DNA of 64,000 bases from Rhodothermus marinus DSM 4252 (GTDB lineage: Bacteria; Bacteroidota; Rhodothermia; Rhodothermales; Rhodothermaceae), in assembly GCF_000024845.1 (NCBI RefSeq), contig NC_013501.1, positions 2,708,874-2,772,873 on the forward strand, given 5' to 3'. Numbering within the stretch: the first letter of the stretch is position 1; every line of letters starts with the position of its first letter. Under the pieces are notes generated by a model. It saw only the letters and a list, made by a program, of their open reading frames with translations. It was not told where the DNA came from and searched no databases. Made by a program: the position numbers and the translations under genes. Positions 57,995 to 64,000 of the stretch are shown here, piece after piece.

Positions 57995-59464
57995 TCAACG
58001 CACGTACACCAGCGGCTGGCGTGCCCGGTAGCCGTCGGCTTCCAGCACGAGCAGGTACAGCCCGGCCGCCAGTCCGGTCGGCGGCTCCCAGCGCACTTCG
58101 TGCACTCCGGCGTGCTGCGGTGCGTCGAGCAGCACCGCCACCCGTCGCCCGGTCAGGTCCCAGACGCTCAGCGACACCACGGCCGCCGAGGCCAGCTCGA
58201 AACGCACCCGGACGGCCTGCCGGAACGGATTCGGGTAGGGTGCCAGCAGGCGGAACGCCACGGGCCGCTGCAGGGCCACCGACGTGCTCAGTCCGAATTC
58301 GTAGGCGCCCAGGTCCGGCGCCGCCCCCACGAAGGGCAGCCCTACGTCGATCCCGGCGTCGATCAGGCGGCTCCCCTCGGCCAGCCGCAGCAAGTCGAGT
58401 CGGGGCAGGCTGCCGTCGGGCTGGCGAGGCCCGCGCACGCCCGTGGTGTCGAGGCTGAGAAAATCGTCCGACGTGGGCAGAATGCCCAGATTCCAGTTGT
58501 TGTAGGCGTCGTCGATCTCGGGGTAGATCAGCTCCCGGCCCTCGACCGACAGGTTGTTGCGCAGCACGTGGGCGCTGTTGTGCTCGTCGAAATAGAAGTT
58601 ACGCCCGAGGTTACGATAAGCCGTGTTGTTGTAGAGCGTAACGCCCGTCTGGTTGCCGTTCACGTCGAAGCCGTGCGCTCGGTGGCCCCAGGCCAGGTTG
58701 CGAATGAGTACATGAGCGCCTTCGCCGTGCCCCAGCTTGAAGCCGTTCGAGTCGCCCTCGAAGCTCGGATCGTCCCAGCGGTTGTAGCCGTTGTCGAACG
58801 ACCAGCTATCCTCGACGCGCACGCCCTCGCCGGCCTCCCAGAAGTCAAACCCGTCGTCGCTGTTTTCGAAGGCACGACACCCTCGGAACACATTGCCCGG
58901 TCCCAGCCCGAATTTGGCCGCAAAGCCATCGGCATTCTCCCCGTGATTGGCCGCGTCGTAATTGCGATAGGAATCCACGTTCAGAATCAGGTTGTGCGCG
59001 GCGCCATTGTCGAGCTGCAGCCCCGAGTCGCCGTTTTCGCGCACGACGACCTGTTCGATGATGTTGTAGGAGCCGTTGATGCGAATGCCGTTGTCGCCCG
59101 CCCGCTGCACCACCAGCCCTTTAAGGTGCACGTACCAGCCCCGCAGCCGGATGCCTTCGTCGGGGTTTCCTTCGAAATTGAGCACGGGCGTCTCGCCCGG
59201 GTACGCCCAGATGTAGAGGTAGGCCTCCGGGGTTCCCGCATTGTTGATGTTGACCCGGCTGGTCCAGTTGTACTGTCCGCCGCGCAGGTAGATCGTATCG
59301 CCGGCGGTCACGCGGGCAATGGCATAGTTCAATGTGGCCCACGGCGCCGTCTTGCTGCCGTCGCCGGTGGTATCGTTGCCGTCGGGCGCCACAAAATAGG
59401 CACGCTGGCCATAGGCCACCGCAGCCCAGCTCAGGAGCAACACGCCCAGCATGTACTGCTTCAT
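57995..59464 (-). CDS. Pectate lyase family 9 with C-terminal sorting domain
   Basis: 489 residues. Signal peptide (MKQYMLGVLLLSWAAVAYGQ), then a right-handed beta-helix. The PL9 features are clear: NHGENADGFAAKFGLGPGN, whose Lys matches the catalytic base of Pel9A enzymes, and NSDDGFDFWEAGEGVRVE. The last 80 residues (YPNPFRQAVRVRFEL ... GLAAGLYLLVLEADG) form a Por/T9SS-type sorting tail. It cleaves polygalacturonate by beta-elimination outside the cell. The ATG at 59464 overlaps the GH28 stop. Confidence 0.9.
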   Translation of the reverse strand: MKQYMLGVLLLSWAAVAYGQRAYFVAPDGNDTTGDGSKTAPWATLNYAIARVTAGDTIYLRGGQYNWTSRVNINNAGTPEAYLYIWAYPGETPVLNFEGNPDEGIRLRGWYVHLKGLVVQRAGDNGIRINGSYNIIEQVVVRENGDSGLQLDNGAAHNLILNVDSYRNYDAANHGENADGFAAKFGLGPGNVFRGCRAFENSDDGFDFWEAGEGVRVEDSWSFDNGYNRWDDPSFEGDSNGFKLGHGEGAHVLIRNLAWGHRAHGFDVNGNQTGVTLYNNTAYRNLGRNFYFDEHNSAHVLRNNLSVEGRELIYPEIDDAYNNWNLGILPTSDDFLSLDTTGVRGPRQPDGSLPRLDLLRLAEGSRLIDAGIDVGLPFVGAAPDLGAYEFGLSTSVALQRPVAFRLLAPYPNPFRQAVRVRFELASAAVVSLSVWDLTGRRVAVLLDAPQHAGVHEVRWEPPTGLAAGLYLLVLEADGYRARQPLVYVR

Positions 59465-60873
59465 GAATCGATCCGTTTTCCGTTGATGCGAACGTTCTGG
59501 AGATAAAGGCCGTCCACGTGCTCGGTCAGGTTCTTCTCGACCCCGTCGAACGTGCAGTCGATCAGGCGCACGTCGCGAATGGGCGAGCGCGCATACCCGC
59601 GCAGGTAGAGCGCATAGGGGCTCTGCCGGCTGGTCAGGTTGCGCACTTCGATGTGCCGAACGATCGGATCGAACGGCCCGGCATCGCCCTCCTCGTAGTA
59701 AAAGTTGACGCGGATGACGGCGTCGGCCACCTGCCCCACTTCTACCTCCCGCATGTAGATGTGCTCGATGAGTCCGCCTCGTACCGAGTTCGTCTTGATG
59801 CGCAGCGCCCGATCCAGGTTCGGGCTGCTCATCTCGCACCGCTCCGCGTAGATGTGATGCGCCCCGCCGGAAATCTCGCTGCCGATGACCACCCCGCCAT
59901 GCCCGTCCCGCATTTTGCAGTTGCGAATGACGATGTAGGCGCTCGGCACGTTCACCCGCCGCCCGTCGGCGTTGCGGCCCGACTTGATCGCAATGCAGTC
60001 GTCGCCCGTGTCGAACAGGCAGTCTTCGATGAGCACGTAGCGACAGGATTCGGGATTACAACCGTCGTTGTTGGGACCGTGGCTGCGCACCGTTACGCCC
60101 CGCACCGTCACGTTCTCGCACAGCACCGGATGAATCTCCCACATGGGCGAGTTGACAATCGTCACGCCTTCGATGAGCACGTTCCGGCACCGGTAGAACT
60201 GGATGAAGTTGGGCCGCAGGTACGAGCCCTCGCCCAGGATGCGCTGCTCGGGCGGCACGCCGGCCTCGGCCATCTCGAACAGGCGGCGGCGCGCTTCATC
60301 CTGGGTGGGCATGCCTTCCCGCCAGCCGTATTCTTTGCGACCCTTCCAGGGCCACCAGTGGTTTTCGTCGGCCTGACCATCGAGCACCCCGCTGCCGGTG
60401 ATGGCCACATTTTCCTGCCCGAATGCATAGATGAAAGGCGAATAGTTCATGCCTTCGACCCCCTCCCAGCGCGTGAAGACGACAGGCAGGTAGGCGGCCG
60501 GATCCTGCTTGAAGCGCACGGTGGCCCCGTCGTCCAGATGCAGGTTGACGTTCGAGGCCAGATGGATCGGTCCGGTCAGGAACGTGCCCCGGGGCACCAC
60601 GACGCGCCCGCCGCCGGCCCGGTGACAGGCTTCGATGGCCTGGCGAAACGCGTCGGTGCAGTCGGTGCGTCCGTCGCCGACGGCGCCGTAGCGGGTCAGC
60701 ACAAAGTCGCGTTCCGGGAAGACGGGCGGCCGGATGTGGGCGAGGATCTCGGGCACCAGGGCCCAGCCTTCGGGGCCGTCCAGCAGCCGGCCCGGCCACA
60801 GGAGCAGGCCGCCCGTGCCGGCGGCCGCCAGTTCCAGAAAGCGGCGGCGCGGAAGGCGCGTTTCGATCTTCAT
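59461..60873 (-). CDS. Polygalacturonase-type glycoside hydrolase (GH28)
   Basis: 470 residues. A twin-arginine-like signal (LPRRRFLELAAAGTGGLLL) suggests export in folded form. The beta-helix carries the GH28 catalytic motifs NNDGCNPES, DTGDDCIAIKSG, GHGGVVIGSEI and RIKTN, with the expected Asp residues. It hydrolyses galacturonosyl links in pectin fragments. It probably works in the periplasm, whereas the two lyases carry ordinary signals. It is coupled to the PL9 gene by an ATGA overlap and preceded by the TAACGGTTAC element. Confidence 0.92.
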   Translation of the reverse strand: MKIETRLPRRRFLELAAAGTGGLLLWPGRLLDGPEGWALVPEILAHIRPPVFPERDFVLTRYGAVGDGRTDCTDAFRQAIEACHRAGGGRVVVPRGTFLTGPIHLASNVNLHLDDGATVRFKQDPAAYLPVVFTRWEGVEGMNYSPFIYAFGQENVAITGSGVLDGQADENHWWPWKGRKEYGWREGMPTQDEARRRLFEMAEAGVPPEQRILGEGSYLRPNFIQFYRCRNVLIEGVTIVNSPMWEIHPVLCENVTVRGVTVRSHGPNNDGCNPESCRYVLIEDCLFDTGDDCIAIKSGRNADGRRVNVPSAYIVIRNCKMRDGHGGVVIGSEISGGAHHIYAERCEMSSPNLDRALRIKTNSVRGGLIEHIYMREVEVGQVADAVIRVNFYYEEGDAGPFDPIVRHIEVRNLTSRQSPYALYLRGYARSPIRDVRLIDCTFDGVEKNLTEHVDGLYLQNVRINGKRIDS

Positions 60874-60883
60874 GGCGCTACTT

Positions 60884-60893
60884 TAACGGTTAC
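60884..60893. promoter_or_regulatory. TAACGGTTAC element before the GH28 gene
   Basis: Second copy of the decamer found before asnB, 10 bases from this start codon. The surrounding AACG-GTTA-CGTT (60885-60896) is also an inverted repeat. Confidence 0.3.
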
Positions 60894-60940
60894 GTTGCGT
60901 CGTTCAAAAATACGGTGCCAGCGGCTTCCGGGGTAGCCCT

Positions 60941-62995
60941 TCAGGGGGAAGGAGGCACTTTCACAAAAAAGGCGGCTGCTGTCAGCGGCTGCCAGGGTTG
61001 GCCGGGACCGGCCCAGCGCACCTGCACCGGCGACAGGTCCCATTCGCGCAACAGCAGCAGGCGCACGTGATGCCAGCCGGCCGCCAGCACCGCCGTGAAG
61101 GGACCGGCCTCCGGCGTGCGGCCGTGGGCCACCACCTGTCCGTCGATCCAGAGCCGACTGCGCGGATCGGCTTCGAGGAAGAACCGATAGCGGCCGGTCT
61201 CGGGCACCTGCAAGTAGCCCTCGAACCAGAGCGCCGTGCCCGGCTCGTCGCCCCACAGCGTCAGATCCAGGCGGCCGATCGTGTCGGTCTCCACCGGCGG
61301 AAGCGTCTCGATGGGCGGCGATTCGTCCCAGTCGGCCGCGCGGTACCGCCGCAGCAGCAGCCCCGGCCGCAGTGGTCCATTCGGGTGTTGTGCGGCCAGC
61401 ACCTCGGGCGCTTCGTAGAAGGCGAACGCACTGGTGGTCAGCGTCGCGTCGCCCGACGCCACCACCCGCGCCCGCACGTGTGCCGGCCGGCGTACCGTGA
61501 ACGGTCCGCTGTAGCGCGGATCGGCCGCCGTGGGCTCGCGGCCGTCCACGGTGTAGTGGATCGGTCCGTGCGCTCCGTGCAACGTGATGGTCAGGGTGGT
61601 GTCCGGTGGAGCAGCCAGAGGATCCGGCCGAATCACGGGCGGCGGTACCCAGCGTTCCGGACGTGCAGGATCGGTGTCGTTCAGGTACTCCTCGATGTTC
61701 GTGTAGCCGTCGCCGTCGAGGTCGCCCGCGGCGTCGGCGGGGTCCTGCGGATTCAGGCCATGGCGCTTTTCCCAGGCGTCGGGCATGCCGTCGGCGTCGG
61801 CATCCGGTGAGGGCGGGGCCGTTGCGAGCGGCGGCCAGCCGCCCACCTCTTCCTGGGAGTCGATCAGCTGCCCCTCGCCCCGGCGGATCAGCTCCACGAT
61901 GCGGCGATCGACGGCGTCGCGACGGGGTCGCATGGCCCCCGCTTCGGCCAGCAGCAGGGCCGGGACTGCTTCGGCCGGCACGGTCTGCACAGACGGCGCC
62001 GGGAAGGGCAGCGGCACGCGGGCGCGCGCCTCGATGGCTTCGGCCGTCCAGCCTTCGGGGGGACGAATCAGTCCCCAGTCGGGACGGAGCAGGCGATCGC
62101 CCAGCCGGAGCACATTGTCTTCCAGGAAAATCCGGGTATTCGTGCCCTCCAGCAGAAAAGCCCACCGGGCGTGCCGGCTGTAGGCCAGCGGGTAGATGTA
62201 GTTGCCCACGTAGTTCATGCGCGTCAGGTCGTTCCGGCTGTAGCCGGCCCGATCGCCAAAGCCGTAGATCAGGTTGTTGCGAAAATCCAGCAGCACATCT
62301 TTGGGGCGCGGGTTGCGGCTTTCGTGGAACGCGTAGATCGTGTGGTGGACGCTGATGCGGCCGCCCGAGGAAAACAGCGAGCCGTAGCCGTGGGCGCCCT
62401 TGTGGTGCACGGAACGGTTCAGGCTCTCCGCGATCAGGCACCACTGGATGGTCACCTCCGAGGCGCGGCCGCTCACGCTCAGCACCTCGTCGGTGGCCCA
62501 GCTCACGGAGCAGTGGTCGATCACCACGTAGCTGGCCCGCACGTTGATGGCGTCCTGCTCGATGTGGGCCACATCGCCGGGCCGCACGCGCAGGTAGCGA
62601 ACGACCACGTGCGGCGCGTTGATTTCCAGACCGTAGCGCCGGAGGGTGACGCCCTCACCCGGTGCCGTCTGGCCCGCAATGGTCAGGTACGGGTGGCTGA
62701 CGACGAGCGGGCGTTTCAGGTCGATGTAGCCCGCGACGCGGAACACCACGATACGCGGCCCCTCGGCCTCGACGGCCGCCCGGAGGCTGCCCGGGATCGG
62801 TGGCTCGTCGGCGTCATAGTCGGCCAGCGTCGTGACCAGATAGACGCGCCCGCCGCGTCCGCCGGGCGTAAACATGCCGAATCCTTCCGCGCCGGGAAAA
62901 GCCGGAACGGCGGCCGGCACCTGCGCCCATGCATTCGGTCCGGCCACCAGAAGCAGCAGCCCGAATCCCCACGCAATGGCCCCCTTCATGGGCAT
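60941..62995 (-). CDS. Pectate lyase family 1 with accessory domains
   Basis: 684 residues from the ATG at 62995; the next ATG two codons on is equally possible. Signal peptide, then a PL1 beta-helix (about 30-345) with VIDHCSVSWATDEVLSVSG, VTIQWCLIAESLN and RNNLIYGFG. A calcium-binding TSP3-like segment follows (DADADGMPDAWEKRHGLN, DLDGDGYTNIEEYL), then a chitobiase C-terminal-like domain (GPIHYTVDGREPT) and a C-terminal PA14-type domain (GRYRFFLEADPRSRLWIDGQ). It degrades pectate outside the cell. Unlike the PL9 enzyme it has no sorting tail, so its export route may differ. Confidence 0.9.
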   Translation of the reverse strand: MPMKGAIAWGFGLLLLVAGPNAWAQVPAAVPAFPGAEGFGMFTPGGRGGRVYLVTTLADYDADEPPIPGSLRAAVEAEGPRIVVFRVAGYIDLKRPLVVSHPYLTIAGQTAPGEGVTLRRYGLEINAPHVVVRYLRVRPGDVAHIEQDAINVRASYVVIDHCSVSWATDEVLSVSGRASEVTIQWCLIAESLNRSVHHKGAHGYGSLFSSGGRISVHHTIYAFHESRNPRPKDVLLDFRNNLIYGFGDRAGYSRNDLTRMNYVGNYIYPLAYSRHARWAFLLEGTNTRIFLEDNVLRLGDRLLRPDWGLIRPPEGWTAEAIEARARVPLPFPAPSVQTVPAEAVPALLLAEAGAMRPRRDAVDRRIVELIRRGEGQLIDSQEEVGGWPPLATAPPSPDADADGMPDAWEKRHGLNPQDPADAAGDLDGDGYTNIEEYLNDTDPARPERWVPPPVIRPDPLAAPPDTTLTITLHGAHGPIHYTVDGREPTAADPRYSGPFTVRRPAHVRARVVASGDATLTTSAFAFYEAPEVLAAQHPNGPLRPGLLLRRYRAADWDESPPIETLPPVETDTIGRLDLTLWGDEPGTALWFEGYLQVPETGRYRFFLEADPRSRLWIDGQVVAHGRTPEAGPFTAVLAAGWHHVRLLLLREWDLSPVQVRWAGPGQPWQPLTAAAFFVKVPPSP

Positions 62996-63008
62996 TTCCG
63001 GAAAGGTA

Positions 63009-63042
63009 TAAAAAGGGGCGTCGGGTCCGTGCCCGACGCCCC
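63009..63042 (-). terminator. Intrinsic terminator upstream of the PL1 gene
   Basis: On the minus strand GGGGCGTCGGG and CCCGACGCCCC form a perfect 11-bp stem with a 6-base loop followed by five Ts. It ends the transcript of the partial secreted-protein gene (stop at 63052), so PL1 starts a new transcript. Confidence 0.9.
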
Positions 63043-63051
63043 GTGACTTTT

Positions 63052-64000
63052 TCACTTCATCAGCACCAGCGTACGCACGGCCTGGAACGCCCCGGCGTCG
63101 ATCCGGCAGTAGTAGAGGCCGCTGGCCAGGCCCTGCGGACGCCACTGCACGGTGTACGTGCCGGGCTGGTGATCCCGGTTGACCAGCTCGGCCACCTCGC
63201 GGCCCATCAGGTCGTACACCTTGATCACCACACGACGCGGCGCGGCCACATCGTAGCGGATAGTGGTCGCCTGTCTGAACGGATTCGGATAACCATCATA
63301 CAGGGCGAACCGCGTGGGCACGTCCGGGGACGGCTCGTTGGCCACCGGGTGCAGCAGACTGCCCCCCTCGTAGGAAATCGACCCGTTGGGACCCAGCGTG
63401 AACGGAATCGTGTTGTCAAACACCCCCGCCTTCAACCGGAGCACGCCGTTGATCCGGGTCTCCTGCGAAAGCCTCACGCCCGCCGCATTGTCGATCACCA
63501 GATCGTTGACCACCGTGGGCATCAGCGTGCTGGTCTCCTGCGGTTCGCTGCCGTTGAAGACAAAGTTGGCGGTGGTGTCCAGCGCCACCGTCCCCAGCGT
63601 CTGGATAGAGCCGGCAACGCCACCGGGATGGGCCGTGGCCAGCGTCGCACCGCCGTTGAGAATGAAGATGTCGTCGCCGCCCAGCTCGCTGGTGCCCATG
63701 TCGAGCGTCGTGCCCTCGGCCACCTCGATCGGCAACTGCCGAATGTCGTTGCCCTCGCCCAGCACCAGACGCTGCACCCCCGCCTTCGCAAACACGAACT
63801 TCGCATTCCCGGGCGTCGGGTTCGAATTCTGCGTCGTCGCATTCGACATCTCAAAATCCCCCTCGTGCAGAATCCACGTCGTCGTGCCCGTACCACCGCC
63901 CTGCGAACCCCGGGAGATCGAGAAGTTGCCCCCCGTCACCCGGATGTTGCCGTAATGGTGCACGACAAACGTCGTGTTCGCATTACCCGTCCCGTGCGTC
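63052..64000 (-). CDS. C-terminal part of a large secreted protein with sorting domain
   Basis: The gene runs on beyond the window; the frame stays open to the last base, so at least 315 C-terminal residues are visible. They are beta-rich, with low-complexity Gly/Thr/Asn stretches and a repeating strand pattern (TLDMGTSELGGDDIFILNGGATLAT) as in parallel beta-helix or filament-like surface proteins. The last 80 residues (YPNPFRQATTIRYDV ... GLASGLYYCRIDAGAF) are a Por/T9SS-type sorting tail like that of the PL9 enzyme. It ends at a strong terminator. Neighbours suggest a role in pectin attachment or breakdown. Confidence 0.75.
   Translation of the reverse strand, partial: THGTGNANTTFVVHHYGNIRVTGGNFSISRGSQGGGTGTTTWILHEGDFEMSNATTQNSNPTPGNAKFVFAKAGVQRLVLGEGNDIRQLPIEVAEGTTLDMGTSELGGDDIFILNGGATLATAHPGGVAGSIQTLGTVALDTTANFVFNGSEPQETSTLMPTVVNDLVIDNAAGVRLSQETRINGVLRLKAGVFDNTIPFTLGPNGSISYEGGSLLHPVANEPSPDVPTRFALYDGYPNPFRQATTIRYDVAAPRRVVIKVYDLMGREVAELVNRDHQPGTYTVQWRPQGLASGLYYCRIDAGAFQAVRTLVLMK

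Overview
The window is GC-rich (roughly 60-65 %) and densely coded on both strands. The gene content points to a thermophilic, heterotrophic member of the Rhodothermota/Bacteroidota, and Rhodothermus marinus or a close relative is the best guess. The signs are an actinobacterial-style fused 2-oxoglutarate decarboxylase/dehydrogenase, secreted enzymes with Por/T9SS-like C-terminal tails, a GWxTD protein, a GlmU-like protein of the Bacteroidota type and an SSS-symporter-linked pectin locus. The species is inferred from gene content only. There is no tRNA, rRNA, CRISPR array or intact insertion sequence.

Layout. 1-4.9 kb: a secreted protein fragment, an anti-sigma-like protein and an ECF sigma factor, divergent from metY plus a CoA-binding protein, then radA. 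5.0-7.5 kb: an MlaE-MlaF-MlaD lipid-transport operon. 7.5-12.6 kb: an outer-membrane barrel protein, deoxynucleoside kinase, dUTPase, and a POT peptide transporter broken by one frameshift. 12.8-17.1 kb: aspS, a lipoprotein, an unusual pyrophosphatase-like protein, and the spermidine genes speE and speD. 17.6-22.3 kb: a sulfate-assimilation operon preceded by a candidate cysteine-rich leader peptide. Its first gene is a sulfite reductase fused to a C-terminal ThiS/MoaD-like sulfur-carrier domain that ends in Gly-Gly. It is followed by an APS/PAPS reductase, an unknown protein and a TrpD2-like protein. 22.3 kb: a pair of opposed REP-like hairpins. 23.1-27.9 kb: a four-gene cassette (double-receiver regulator with a degenerate GGDEF domain, membrane-anchored HEAT protein, family 2 glycosyltransferase, YaiO-like outer-membrane protein), probably an exopolysaccharide system.

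27.9-44.7 kb is mostly housekeeping: flotillin, moaC, amidohydrolase, dtd, rdgB, rpsU, the fused Kgd enzyme, a GWxTD protein, ftsY, a phosphatidyltransferase, a GlmU-like protein, an unknown protein, and a VWA/MoxR pair. 44.8-49.7 kb: an HxlR regulator divergent from DoxX and a QorB-like reductase, a luciferase-like oxidoreductase, a HAF-repeat protein and a VOC dioxygenase. 50-55 kb: a sodium/solute symporter, a cysteine hydrolase, asparagine synthetase and a porin-like barrel. 55.3-64 kb: a pectin-degradation locus with symporter, KduD, PL9 and PL1 pectate lyases, a GH28 polygalacturonase and the end of another secreted protein. A LacI-family-like operator lies just in front of its symporter.

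The most original material is the sulfur-assimilation locus (reductase fused to a sulfur carrier, under a possible cysteine attenuator) and the REC/HEAT/GT2/YaiO cassette. Both are inferences from sequence and context.
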